Counted from the stretch's first letter, positions 20,412 through 32,045 are shown. The stretch: 64,000 bases of DNA from Bettongia penicillata ogilbyi (GCA_023548195.1 JAJHZJ010000693.1:2065209-2129208); one strand, 5' to 3'. Program-made: numbers and translations. Notes: a model not told the origin generated them from the sequence alone.

Positions 20412-22966
20412 GATTGTAAAGAGAAGAGGCAGACAAGATGTGAGAGTGACAAAGGTAATGTGTAGTGCAGAGTGCTGGACTGATCATAGACTTATCCTTT
20501 CCAAGCTAAATATCCACATTCATCAAAAGTGTCACCCCCAAGGCAAAATGACTACCAGAAGAATTAATGTTAGCAAATTAGAGCTCTTCTCTGAGCATGA
20601 ACAGTTTGCTGCTGACTTGGAGGGAAAGTTGAGCCAACACACAATTGGCAATACTGGAGCAGAAAAGGAGTAGGCAGCTCTCAGAGATTTGGTGTACAGC
20701 ACCGCATTTGCTCATCTGGGTCAGAACACTCACAAAACCAAAACTGGTCTGATGAAAATGATGGGGAAATTCAGAAGCTACAAAATGAAAAATGAGAACT
20801 CCACAGGCTATACCAGGAAGATAGTTCATCCACCTCTAAGAAGGCAACATTTAAATCCATCAAAAGCAAAATACAAGCAAAGATTAGGGAGGTGCAGGAT
20901 TCCTGACTCAGTAAGAAGATAGATGAAATTCAGTTTTGTGCTGATAGTAACAATACAAAGTGCTTTTATTCCCTGAAAGTTATTTATGGACCAAAAACCT
21001 GTAGTGCATCACAACTATTCAGTGCTGATGGAGCCACATTGATTAGTGATAAGGACATGATTCTGGAGAGATGGGCTGAACTCTTCCATAGTGTTCTCAA
21101 CAGACCATCATCAATCAAAGTTGAGACCATTGACTGTTTACCCCAGGTTGAAGTCAATCCCTCCTTAGCTGAACTTCCAACTAAAGAAGAGGTTTTGAGG
21201 GCAATTAGGTTCTTTTCATGTGGCAAAGCACCTGGTGCTGATACTATTCCAGCTGAGATTTACAAGGTAGGGGGACCATTGCTCATATACGAGTTGTCTG
21301 AAATATTCCAGGTTATATGGCAAGAGGAGGTTATCCCCCAGGAGTTCAAGGATGTCCCCGCTGTCCATCTCTATAAAGGTAAAGGGAATAGATTGTCCTG
21401 TGACAATCACAGGAGGGTCTCCCTCTTAGTCATCGCTGGCAAAATTCTTGCTAGAGTCCTCCTTAATAGGCTGATACTTCACCTGGAAGATGATCATTTA
21501 CCTGACAGCCAGTGTGGCTTCAGAAAGGGGGGAGGAACAGTCGATATGGTGTTTGCTGCCTGACAACTCCAGGAGAAATGCCAGGAGCAGAATAGAGGTC
21601 TATACGCATTTGTAGATCTGACCAAGGCCTTTGACACTATTAGTTGTGAGGGTTTATGCAAAATTATGTCAGAATTTGGTTGTCCAGAGAAGTTCATCAG
21701 TATTGTACGTCAGTTTCATGATGGCACATTTGCCCATGTTCTGGATAGTGGACAATGAATGCTCTTGTGCCTTCCCAGTCACCAATGGAGTGAAATAGGG
21801 CTGTACGTTTGTTCCTATGCTTTTTAGCATGATGTTTTCAGCCATGTTGTCAAATGCTTTCAATGAGAATGAACATGGCTTCAAGGTCATCCACTGTACT
21901 GACGTAAGTTCTTCAATTTGAAAAGGCTACAAGCCAAGACCAAAGTGGAGAGAGTGTTAGTACATGATTTTCTGTTTGCAGATGATTGTGCACTTAGTGA
22001 AGCCTCTGAAGCTGAGATGCAACAAAACATGGATCAATTCTCTGCTGCCTGTGCTAATTTTGGCCTAATAATTAACACCAAGAAAACACAGGTGCTCCAT
22101 CAGCCACCACTACACCATCCATACGTGGAACCATTGATTACGGCAAATGGAGAAGTTATGAATGCTGGTGATAAGTTCACTTAGCTTGGTAGTGTACTTT
22201 CCAGGGATATATACATTGACAAAGATGTTGATGCACACATTGCCATATTGCCTCAGTGTTTGGGAGGCTCCAAAGAAAAGTTTGGGAGAGAAGAGGTATT
22301 AAACTGACTGTCAAACTGAAAGTCTACAACTGTTGTGCTGACCTCATTGTTGTATGCCTGTGAAACACGGACAGTCTACCAGCGCCATGCCAGGAAACTG
22401 AATTGCTTCCATTTGAACTGTCTTAGGAAGATTCTGAGGATCACCTGGCGGGAAAAGGTACTAGACACTGAAATCCTTGCTCGAGCTGAACTGCCACGCA
22501 TTCCAACTATGCTTCAGAGAGTGCTACTCTGATAGGTGGGCCATATTGTTCGAATGCAAAATATATGCTTGCCAAAAAGACTACTTTATGAAGAACTCAC
22601 ATGGGGCAGGTGATCACATGGGGGCCAGAAGAAGTGATACAAGGCCATTCTCAAGAACTTTGGATTTGACTGCGCAACATGGGAGCCACTGGCACACGAC
22701 TGCTCAGCATAGTGTCCCCACATCAGAAAGGGTGCTGTGCTCTATGAGCAAAGCAGAATTGAGACAGCACAAAGTAAACATAGGATGAATAAATTTGGAG
22801 TATCCACCCCAAATATTCACATAGGCTATCTGTGCCCAGTCTGGGATAGAGCATTCTGAGCTCGTACTAGTCTGATCAGCCACATCAGACACACGGAAAC
22901 TTCACCTTAACATGGTGATGTCATTTTGATCCTCTTCCAGAATGAAGGACAACAGCCAACCACCCT
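20412..22966 (+). pseudogene. RTE-clade LINE, 5'-truncated, reverse transcriptase pseudogene
   Basis: Remnant of a retrotransposon ORF coding for endonuclease plus reverse transcriptase. It starts in the last part of the AP-type endonuclease: the 'AECWTDHRLI' word at about 20,467 holds the family's C-terminal Asp-His. RT blocks follow: 'GKAPGADTIPAEIYK' (about 21,225), 'LLVIAGKILARVLLNRL' (21,425), 'SQCGFR' (21,510), 'FVDLTKAFD' (21,610), and the catalytic FADD within 'DFLFADDCAL' (21,970). Then come the thumb-like 'INTKKTQVLHQP' (22,070), a 'LYACETRTVY' region (22,345) and a 3' UTR ending 'gaatgaaggacaacagcc'. The ORF is broken: a TGA at 21,561-21,563, a TAG in the block-B region near 21,797, and several frame changes (for example near 20,750 and 21,758). 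It lacks the 5' end and most of the endonuclease. Inactive, old. The same family supplies 16.74 and 29.11 kb. Confidence 0.88.
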
Positions 22967-22979
22967 AGGGTCTGTGCTT

Positions 22980-25330
22980 GGCAGTTACTAAGTGCTCAGG
23001 GATTCATTGATTGATAGACAGGTTATTTATTCCTTCCACCCCCAGCACCCCGCCCTCCTCCCCCAGGCTCCTTGAAAAGGTCAATCCATTCTTAGTAGGA
23101 AGGAGGGAAAGGTATTTGATGAGCTGCTCTATCAATGGGCTAATTTAGCTGATTACAGTGGAATCTTAGACTGCCTGAGACTGGGCCCAGGCCAGCAATG
23201 CATTAACTCTGCTGGTGTCTCCATGTCTCCATCACCCTCCACTGGGGACAAAAAGGGGGTGGTTAATTCCTGAAAACAAGCACCATCTGATGGGCTTTTA
23301 TTAAGCCCTGTCCTTGTTTTATCAGGTGCTGGGTAAGAGGTTCCCTTCTGAAGCCAAGTGATTCTGCTTGCCCTCCTAGGCCTTTCTGGGGAGAATGGTG
23401 TGTTGGGAGAGATGCCAGGGCCCTCTTTGGGGGCTGGGCAGAAAGCCGAACTCTCTGTGCTGAGTCACTATGAAGTTATCATTTCTAGATTTTTCTCCAA
23501 CTCCTCCGTGAACCTAAAATATAGTACCTGCAGTTCTACCATTAGGGATTCGTTTCTTTGGGTTAAAGCATCGGTGGTTGCAGACAGATGTCTTAGAGAA
23601 GCAAGAACTCTTGGAGGGATAGCACATTGAATTGCAAAGGAATTTCTCATTAGAGCATAAATAGCTGATATCTGAACTTTTCTTTCTCAATTCTCTGTGG
23701 ATATGAGAGTTTTGTCAGAGAAAATATAATAAAATCACATTACACTGTCTGAAGACCAGCTATGTTACATTTCACTCTTTCATTAGGATTCTCTGCTACC
23801 CTGAAGGATATTGTGGGTACTTATAGTCTATGCAGATGACTCTACCCTCTAGTAATGGTGTTCTTTCAATTGTGGGGGTGGTGGTATTCTGAACCTCCAT
23901 TTCTATTTAGGTGCTAACAGCTGGATTAGCTTTTACAAAGGAATATTTACTTCCAGAGTTATAGTCACAAATATTAAAACTTATTCCCCAACTTGGACTT
24001 ATGTTTCCCCTTCCCATAATGCCTTGGTCTCTCAGGAGAGGATTATGTTCATAGCTTAGTTCCTATAGAGTTTTAAGTCCAAAAGTGAGGGATGGGGCGG
24101 CACTTGAGTCCCAGACACCCTGGCTTCTCTGCTGGACTAGCTGGCTGTGACATCCCATCCAGAATCCTGGCTCCAAGGTCATCATGGCTCAAACTCCTGA
24201 GTTCAGTGGTTCTGGTGGGGATCATCACCTGCATCTGAAACTGAAAAGGACAAATGATGTATCACAGAAACAAACACCCGCAGAACCAGAGTGAAAAAGA
24301 GGGAGTGGAGGGTAAGGAAGCCCTTCTCTCACCAGTTGGGTTCATGACTTCCATGCCCTGGGTGGATGTTTTCTTCACTTTCTGGTCACAGCAGGAAAGA
24401 GAATGACTTCCCATTTTCTCTATTTTTAAAGACAAAGTCTATTCTGGATAGGAGGCTAGTGTCTTCATGTTAAATCATCTGGGCATTCTCCAAATGACCC
24501 TTTACAATCTCCCTCTATTTGAAATTTGTTGTCCTGGTCAAACAGAAGAGGGTGCATTTTTCAAACTAAGTCCTTATCCCAAATTCAGGTTCTTGTCCCC
24601 ATTTTAGAACCTGTGATCTCTGGGAAGACATAAGTGATGACTTCTTAACTTGCTTCTCAATGCCATATATCTGAACCTCAAAGTACCCTGTCACAGCATC
24701 ATATACAATCTCAATATACCAGTTAAAATCACTATTATCCCCCAATATTAAGGTTTGCAGATTCAACAAAATAAGTAACATTTTACAGAATTCACCAAAT
24801 ATCTCTGCTTGTTCAGCCTTAACTTTACAGGACCTTTCTCATCCTACAAAGCAAGGGAAAGAGCAGAAAACTAGTTTCTGCCTTGAACAGACCAAGCTGT
24901 CCTAATTTTGGGGAACTCTTCCCACAAGGATTAAGGCCATGGGGTCATTTTGGCCTCTCCCCTTTCTTAGATGAAAAAATTATCCTAGATGAAAATTCCT
25001 CTAATGAATTCCTAAGTGTGTAAGATTATCCAAGTGGGGTCTGCGTACAAAGGGTCTCTTTCAACACAGGACACCTTCAATTATTCTGGGGTCTATCTAT
25101 CCTAGATAAACCCCATAGCACCTTAGGCAACTTCCTGGGTGTCTTGTATTCCAAAGGAATAAATCCTCCCTATGGATCCTTGCTACCACCAGGGGAAACC
25201 CAAAGGAAATGTAAACTCACCCAACAACACAAGAAGTAGGCTTGCTTAGAGAAAGAGCAAAGAATACCAGCTGCTCATGGATTATGGCCAAAGGGATAGA
25301 ACTCTAAGAAGTCAATTCAGTGTTTTGATT
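22980..25330. other. Unassigned sequence; 23,090-23,340 candidate conserved non-coding DNA
   Basis: No gene recognised. 23,090-23,340 is non-repetitive with balanced composition and words such as 'gctaatttagctgattacag' and 'tttattaagccctgtcct'. 23,350-25,330 has no familiar SINE, L2 or L1 wording over 2 kb. A 90-codon frame at 23,358-23,630 and a 71-codon frame at 24,566-24,781 (minus) show no domain. It could be a decayed endogenous retrovirus or plain unique DNA. Confidence 0.3.
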
Positions 25331-25379
25331 TTGGAAATGGTAAGCAGTCTGGCTCTCTTTCAAAAGAAATATAAATAAT

Positions 25380-26050
25380 ATTCAGTAGCAACATAGTGAT
25401 TCCAGATTTCTTACATTAAGCTTATTATAACATATATGTATACTACACATAATGCAAAATTAATAAGCTTAATAATAATAAGATAATATAAGCTTCATAG
25501 CAGTAAAGATAGCTAGTAGATAGAGTGCCAGGCCAGGAGTCAGGAAGAGCCAAGTTCCCATCCTGCCTCAGACACTTACGAGCTGTGTGATCCTGAGTCA
25601 GTTACTTAATCTATGTTTTCCTCAGTTTCCTGATGGGGATAATGACAGCACCTACCTCCTAGGGTTGTTGCAAGGATCAATTGAAATAATAATTATAAAG
25701 TGCTTTAGCACATAGTAGGTGCTACGTGTTATTTTTATATTTAGCTATTATTTGTATATATAACTAAATACATATATACAAAAATAATTATGTAATATTT
25801 AGTTATAGTTATTATGAATATTCATTTTACTGGTACTTATGCAGGACTCAATGGTACATAATGTGTTGGCATATAAATATTTAAGATTCAATAATATAGA
25901 AAGTATCCGTGTTTAAACACTTAAGTTATCTGCAAATGAAAAGTTTACAAAATTTATTCACTGGAATTAAATACACAGAATTTAATAATGCAAAAAAATA
26001 TTATTTAATTAATCATGCAATCAACGAATAAATTTTGTAAAATTATGCCA
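25380..26050. repeat. AT-rich tract containing a MIR-type SINE
   Basis: 25,505-25,735 is a sense MIR/SINE ('gatagagtgccaggccagga', 'cctcagacacttacgagctg', 'ttcctgatggggataatgac', 'cacatagtaggtgctacg'). The rest is AT-rich with palindromic 'aataatatt/atttagttat' words. Confidence 0.65.
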
Positions 26051-27150
26051 ATGTAACTGATTTATGAGGGAACACAGAGCAGGAAAAAAAATTGACTATT
26101 TCCCCCCTCCCAAAAAAAATCACCAAATTTCCCTAAAAAACTTTTAGTCTAGAACCAAGGTTTCCTAGCAAAGAATCTCTGTAGGGATCCCTGCAAAACA
26201 AAGGCCCAATTTTATCTTAGACAAAGCCTTCTATGTGATACCTTGCTCTCACTACTTGAAGAATATGTTTGGTATATTTTTGCCCCTTTTACCAAGGTTT
26301 CCCAGCATGGGAAGTTTGGGGGTGGTGACGTCTAGGCTCCCTCCAAAAGGCCCAGCTCCCACCAATGACATTCCCTTTGCTAGTAGGATTGACCCTCTGA
26401 CTCCGATTCCATTCAAACATTAAAAGTTGCATTTAAAAAATTAACCCCTGCCTATTTGCTGGGGACAACAAACTTCAAATGGCGGAAATCTGTAATGGGG
26501 CTTGGCTTGGGCACTCCTAGACTGCCCAATATGAAGACCAGTCTTTGAATGTCTGTTTAGCCAGAAAGGCTGGATCTTTCATACTGGCCAGAGGGAGACA
26601 GTCTCTCTCTTTTCCTGCCCAGTTTCATCCAGATAGTAAAGACCAGAGTTCACCCACATAAAGGGCACCAGAATCTGAATCTAGAGCAGGAGAATACCAT
26701 GTCTACTATCTTTTACCTCTTCTTTGAGAAATGGGTCCAGAAGTGTTTGTTTCTCAGTTTCACATGCTGGCAGTGATTCCCCTGCAACTCAACCCCAAAT
26801 CTGAGCTACAGTAGCCTTAGAGCCAGGATTACAGGAGGGATGGTATGATCAGTCCAACAGAGAGACTGGGGATGTCAGGGAGCCTGGGACTTGAGCTTGG
26901 GGTCAGGGGTTAGGGGCTGGGACTGCATTTGTGCTCTATAGGAACTGAGCTAAGCCATCTGTATATTTGTTGTTAGACCTTTGGAAAGAAATACTCTTTT
27001 ATAAATGCTCTTAGCTGACTGTTAGTGGTTAAATGGAACCAGAGTGTAGGAGACCATCCCCCTACAGTAGGATAGAACACCATTGACTGGGGATAAAGCC
27101 ATTTACAGAGAGCCTAGAGACCCTCAACCCCTTTAAGGGTACCAGAGAGG
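26051..27150. other. No gene or clear repeat seen
   Basis: Unique sequence. The 62-codon frame at 26,235-26,423 is not recognisable. Confidence 0.3.
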
Positions 27151-27154
27151 TATA

Positions 27155-27259
27155 CACACATACTGTACATATGTACACATACACACACATGCACACAACA
27201 CATAGATACACATATATGTGTGTTTTATATAGGTAGGTAGGTATATGTATATACACATA
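27155..27259. repeat. (CA/TA)n microsatellite with (TAGG)n
   Basis: 'acacatacacacacatgcac', then 'ggtaggtaggtatatg'. It borders the candidate LTR. Confidence 0.85.
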
Positions 27260-27931
27260 TGTGAAAGGATTATTTCTCTCCTATATTAATAACCAATTAT
27301 TAATTGAGGTTAAGGTTTTCCCCTTCTATTTCCTTATTCAAAACCCAGTCTCTTAAGGACATTTCTGACCTTGCCCCCAGATTTGCCCCAACTCAACCAT
27401 CTTATCTAAGTGGAATTCGTATCCCACCATTGTTTATTGTTCATTGGCTGGGTAAAGGATAGATGCTTTTATACAGATTGGCTCAGGACAAAGAGTGGTC
27501 TGGCTTGAGATGAGTCTCTCTTTGTCCATGAGTTACATAATCAAAGTCATGTGCCCAACCCCTCATTAGAATAAGTCTACCTCTCATTATAATATTCATT
27601 CTCTCATTAATTATTAACAAATCAGAGTTGATGTTTCTCTGTTGGGAACATTCAGTCTTCTAAGGGCATATAAGCGTTGATTGGCCTCTATAAGTTGACT
27701 ATCTTTGGTTTATGACAGAAAGTCAAATGACCATCATTTAAAAAATTATCTTCAAGTCGTTATTAATAAAACTTTATTATTAGCTTTATTAAATTAAAAT
27801 TATTAAAAAAATTAATTTTTTATTAAAAATTTTATTAAAAAAATTAAAAAATCATTAAAATGATTAAAAATCATATTAAAATATGATTACTAATTACCCA
27901 GAATTGTGTCTCTCTCTGATTTTTTATGTCA
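27260..27931 (+). mobile_element. Candidate solo LTR of an endogenous retrovirus
   Basis: Starts TGTGAAAGG and ends TTATGTCA (TG...CA). The four bases before the start (27,256-27,259) and after the end (27,932-27,935) are both 'cata', a possible 4-bp target-site duplication. A TATA-like 'catataag' lies near 27,668 and AATAAA at 27,765-27,770, in the order U3-R-U5. The 3' part has a 'tgtctctctctga' word. An A/T-rich expansion fills 27,775-27,890. No internal retroviral genes flank it. The flanks are TA/CA-rich, so the short duplication could be chance. Confidence 0.42.
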
Positions 27932-28015
27932 CATATACACATGTATATATTATATATATACATGTATATGTATGTTTATATACACGTGTATATTTTATAT
28001 ATATGTTACATGTGT
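27932..28015. repeat. (TA/CA)n microsatellite
   Basis: 'tacacatgtatatattatat' and variants. Possibly the same pre-insertion microsatellite as 27,155-27,259. Confidence 0.85.
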
Positions 28016-28119
28016 GTGCCTGCACTAAACACATGCCAGTTATTATGACTTGCTATTACTAATGCACTATCGGAATGTGACGTGCCATCCTCATCGTAAT
28101 TATTTCTGCCACAAATGCC

Positions 28120-28270
28120 TGCTGAATTGAATGATTGGAAATGTAGTTCAGTCCCTTCATTTTATAAGGGAAGAGTCCAAAGACCAGAGGACGTGGAAAC
28201 TGTTGGCTGTAATTCTGTTCCGATTGCCCAGTATATTGCCTGAAACATGGTATATGCTTGATAATTAGAA
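28120..28270 (+). repeat. L2-like 3' end, degraded
   Basis: 'tgcccagtatattgcctgaa' and 'catggtatatgcttgataat' resemble the L2 terminus. Confidence 0.4.
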
Positions 28271-28289
28271 TAGCTAACATTTCTCTAAG

Positions 28290-28522
28290 ATTTTAATTGC
28301 AAAGTATTTTAAAAATATATCTTATTTCATCCTCACAATAATTTTTGAAGGTAGGGGCTATTATTACCTTAATTTTGCAGATGAGGAAACTGAGGTAGAC
28401 TATGGTTAAGTGACTTGTCAAGGGTCACAAAGCTAAGAAATATCTGAGGGAGGATGTGAACACAAGTCTTCCTGACTCCAGGTCTGGTACCTTTACTTAC
28501 CGGGTCATCTAGCTGCCTTTAT
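28290..28522 (-). repeat. MIR/SINE, minus orientation, near full length
   Basis: 'tcatcctcacaataattttt', 'ttttgcagatgaggaaactg', 'aagtgacttgtcaagggtca' and 'aagtcttcctgactccagg' to 'gggtcatctagctgcc' run the full reversed MIR-like SINE. Confidence 0.88.
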
Positions 28523-28554
28523 CATCAGTGGACAGTGTTTCTCTTTCTTTTTTT

Positions 28555-28690
28555 GAAAAGACCAAGGGAAAGATACCATTTTAATTTTTTTCTTTTCAAA
28601 ATGTTTTAATTTTATTTTTTCTCATTACGTGTAAAGCACTTTTTAATATTTTAAAAAATAATTTGTGAGTTCCAAATGATACACCTGGCA
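28555..28690 (-). mobile_element. L1-type 3' fragment, minus
   Basis: A T-rich start ('ttaatttttttcttttcaaa') and 'aatttgtgagttccaaatg' resemble the reversed L1/HAL1 3' end. Confidence 0.4.
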
Positions 28691-28699
28691 CCATGCTAG

Positions 28700-29095
28700 A
28701 TGGTAGGAATACTTTTGTTTGGCACATTGAAAGATATAAAGAATCCAGAGGAAAACAGCAAGATGATAAAGGGTCTTGAGACCATGCTGTCTGTACCCTA
28801 CTTGAAGAAACTGAAGAAAATGAGGTGAAAGTGATGGAAAACCATGAGAGCTCTCTTCAGATGTCTGAAGGGCCACCACAAGAAAGAAGCATTAGCCTTG
28901 CTCAGCCTGGTCCCAGAAAACAGAACTAGAAGCAATAGGCATAAGTTACAAAGCAGTAAACTGGAGTTTGGTGTAAGGGGAGAAGAACTAAGCAATTTCC
29001 TAATGGAGCTGTCCAACGTGATGTGGACCAAGTCGGTAGGGAGTGGGATCCCCCTCACCGGAAGCCTCCAAGCAAAGCTTAGGATGACCAGTTCA
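28700..29095 (+). mobile_element. CR1/L3 LINE 3' end, sense
   Basis: 'gaccatgctgtctgtacc', 'gagctctcttcagatgtctg', 'cagaactagaagcaataggc', 'gtccaacgtgatgtggacca' and 'gaagcctccaagcaaagctt' follow the L3/CR1 3' region. A 108-codon frame inside is chance. Confidence 0.7.
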
Positions 29096-29105
29096 TTTAT
29101 CATAT

Positions 29106-29195
29106 ATGATGTAGTCACCAATGGAATGAAACAGGGCTGTATGCTTGCTCCCATGCTTTTTAGCCCATGATGTTTTCAGCCATGATGTAGGTAAT
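29106..29195 (+). pseudogene. Tiny RTE reverse-transcriptase fragment
   Basis: Conceptually 'VTNGMKQGCMLAPMLF', the RT block just before the catalytic FADD, equivalent to 21,778-21,850. It is fused directly to the end of the L3 copy, with neither EN nor 3' UTR. Confidence 0.75.
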
Positions 29196-29482
29196 ATTCA
29201 TGCTTGGGTACAAGTTGGAATATATGACCTCTAAAGTCAATTCAATTCAACAAAGATCTGGACCTTTCATAGAGGGGTGGTGAGAGGGGAACACTTTTCA
29301 TAGTGAAACATACACTCTAGTTCCTTCAGTGACACAGGAAACTTCCAGTTGTTCCTCAATGCTTTGGTTACCTCCTGATAATTAGCAACTGAGAGTTGGA
29401 GAGACAAACTCTTCTTGAAGAACTTCCTTCTCAGTGAATTAGGAGAAATAATTCCACCCTCTTTTGGATCCTTCTGCCTTGG

Positions 29483-29485
<3 letters not shown>

Positions 29486-29547
<62 letters not shown>
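29486..29547. repeat. Perfect (TC)31 dinucleotide microsatellite
   Basis: 62 bp of uninterrupted TC/CT. Its purity suggests a young, polymorphic locus. Frames through it on both strands (29,267-29,646) are artefacts. Confidence 0.97.
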
Positions 29548-29551
<4 letters not shown>

Positions 29552-29609
29552 TTTCAAAGACTTCTTATTCAACATATGCACTTATTAGTCTATTAAATCA
29601 GTATGAATC

Positions 29610-29712
29610 AAAAGATCATGAGGTAAATCTGGTCTCAGACATTTGACACTTATTAGCTATGTGACCCTGGGCAAGTCACTTAACCCTGATTGCCTAACAA
29701 CAAACAAACAAA
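29610..29712 (+). repeat. tRNA-derived SINE, 3' part, sense
   Basis: 'aaatctggtctcagacattt', 'gtgaccctgggcaagtcact', 'taaccctgattgcc' and an (aaac)n tail. Confidence 0.85.
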
Positions 29713-30610
29713 AAGAAAGATCATGAAGTATAGTGGATGGAGTACTAGAATGAGTCAGGAATAGTAATAAAATATGAACTGTTAGAATTTATATACTTCT
29801 ATATATATATATACACTATATACTTATACATATATACTATATACTTATATACTTCTTCAACCTTGGGAGTCTCTTAAAACACATTATGTCCCTTGGACTC
29901 CTAGGTCAGAGTGATACAGTCTGGGGAGATTTCAGAGAAGCAGTTGGTGATGGGAAGAATGGACTTGTCCAGGTGAATGTGAGACTAGAACTTCAGGATC
30001 TGGACGCCTTATTCTGCCCTTCTGTCTCCTTTCCTGAGTGAGCACAGGTACATGTCTTGTAATCTCAGGTAGATTGTGAAGAAGAACAGGAGAGGGTCAA
30101 GCACAGGACTCATCCAGTTAATTGATTATCTTTGCTACGGATGAAATGAAAAAAAAAGTCCTGTCCTGAAGAACGTGACATTCTATTGAGAGGTCCCTTC
30201 CAACTCTAAGATTTTATGATCCTATGATCCTGACAATTTATGACTTCCCATCATTCTCAAGGATGATAAATTGATGGTTATTATTGTAGGAAACCCCAAG
30301 AAGGTGGTGGTGGGGGAATTATCTGGGTGTCTTATCTTGCATTACTCTAAGGAAACCCCGGTGCTTTTCAGGGCCTTGCTGTCCCATTGATGAACCATCA
30401 CATTTAAATTTGAGTTATAAAGGTGGCTCTTGCCAGTTGGCTGAACAAGATGCCTTTGACTGCATTGGGAATGCATATCATCATTGAACCATGGACTTTA
30501 AATTGAAGAAAACCTGGGTCTTAATCCAGCCTACATGGTTTTTGGTTTCTTTTCTTTTTCTCTTTTTGAAAAGAATAAGAGGAAAAGACCCTTTATATTT
30601 CCATATGGGT
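29713..30610. other. Mostly unique DNA; short (TA)n and L3-like tail
   Basis: (TA)n at 29,800-29,850. 30,185-30,235 'gaggtcccttccaactctaag...gatcctatgatcctg' is a CR1/L3-type terminus. 30,330-30,490 is non-repetitive and candidate regulatory DNA. No gene. Confidence 0.4.
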
Positions 30611-30620
30611 CATGTTAAGG

Positions 30621-30623
<3 letters not shown>

Positions 30624-30688
<65 letters not shown>
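30624..30688. repeat. Compound (AT)n(GA)n microsatellite
   Basis: About 35 bp of AT followed without a break by about 30 bp of GA. Both halves are perfect. Such loci are hypervariable. Confidence 0.95.
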
Positions 30689-30691
<3 letters not shown>

Positions 30692-30699
30692 TGAACTCT

Positions 30700-31340
30700 T
30701 ATTTTAGGCAGGAGTCTCATTAGAGTGGCCTGGAAAAGGTTAGCCAATTTACAGACTATACATCTTAATCTCCCCTCAATAACAGGGGCAGCATGCCAAC
30801 TTGGAAGGTGGGGTGAGGGAGATGGGGAGAAAGTTTGGGCCAGCGGAACCTGGCTCCACGCCAAAGAATGAGCCAACTTGATTGTGCCTTCTTTTCATTT
30901 TCCTGACTGCTACCCCTCGTTAGCACCATATATATTGATTCAGAGAAGTGGGGGGGCGTGCCTCTCCCTAACAGCTCCAGGAAATGGGAGACCAGGAGGA
31001 ACTGTTGAGATCAGCCATCCTCATTGGAAACACCATTCCCTGCAGGTGCACTGGAGATCAGTTTCCTTTGAAGAGGTGCAAGGGAGGAAAGAGGATGTGT
31101 TGACTTAGAGGAGTCCGGTAGGCAGGGGGATAGTTTCTCACCTGTTGCCATCTGGTTTCCATCCATACCGGCAGCTTCCAGTTAATCTCATTTTTGGAAA
31201 ATGGATGGACTGAGGATAAGGGTCCTCAATTCCATCCTGTTATCTATCTTAGATATACCACTAACACTGGCCTTGAAAGGAAAAGTACTGAAACTAGGTT
31301 TAAATCAATGGAAAACTAGATTTGAATTTGGTGTTGAGGT
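30700..31340. other. No gene seen
   Basis: Unique sequence; frames of up to 88 codons without recognisable content. Confidence 0.35.
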
Positions 31341-31344
31341 GGCT

Positions 31345-31580
31345 AATTGGTGGGATGGATAGAGTGTGTAACATGGAGTCACAAAGACCTGAGTTTAAAT
31401 CCTGTCTCAGACACCTACTAGCTGTGTGACCCCAGGCAAGTCACTTGACCTCTATTTGCCTCAGAGTCCCCATCTGCAAAATAGGAATAGTAATAGTACT
31501 TTCCTCCTGGGGTTGGTGTGAGGATCAGACACATATATAAAGTGCGTTGCAAACCTTAAACTAATATGTAAGGATAGTTA
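31345..31580 (+). repeat. MIR/marsupial SINE, sense
   Basis: 'ggtggctaattggtgggatgg', 'gtttaaatcctgtctcagac', 'gaccccaggcaagtcacttg' and tail 'ataaagtgcgttgcaaacct'. Confidence 0.88.
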
Positions 31581-31589
31581 ACATTTATA

Positions 31590-31838
31590 TTTTGTTGTTT
31601 TTTCATCATTTTCAGTTGTCTCTGACTCTTCATAACCCCATTTAGGATTTCTGTGGCAAAGATACTGGAGTGGTTTGCCAATTCCTTCTCCAGCTCATTT
31701 TACAGATGAGGAAACTGAGTTAAAGTTAAGTGATTTGTCCAGGGTTACATAACTATTAAGTGTCTGAGGCCAGATTTGAACTCAGGAAGGTGTCTTCCTT
31801 GACTCCCAGCCCAGAGCTCTGTGCACCATGGCACCACT
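31590..31838 (-). repeat. Full-length tRNA-derived SINE with 'ggagaaggaaatggc' tail, minus
   Basis: Reversed order: 'cagttgtctctgactcttca', 'gatactggagtggtttgcca', 'ctccagctcattttacagat', 'gatttgaactcagg' (reversed B box) and 'ccatggcaccacttagc'. Same family as 36.3, 42.5, 44.2, 53.0 and 60.2 kb (minus) and 33.5, 37.3, 39.5 and 42.0 kb (plus). Confidence 0.92.
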
Positions 31839-31847
31839 TAGCCCCAC

Positions 31848-31888
<41 letters not shown>

Positions 31889-32045
31889 TGTGTATAGTAT
31901 ACACAATACACACACAATATTATACACACGTACATATATATACATACACACATATGTACGCAAATGTGTGTATATATATGTATGTGTGTATATATATATA
32001 ATATGTAGATGTGTGTAGATACATATACACACATATATATGTGTA
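31848..32045. repeat. Complex (TG)n/(TA)n/(CA)n microsatellite
   Basis: A 'gtgtgtgtgtgtgtgtgtgt' run, then alternating atac/tata blocks with partial palindromes. Confidence 0.93.

Noticed and set aside
23350..25330. Decayed endogenous retrovirus body
   Set aside because: No gag, pol or env motif, LTR pair or primer-binding site could be seen; left as unassigned.
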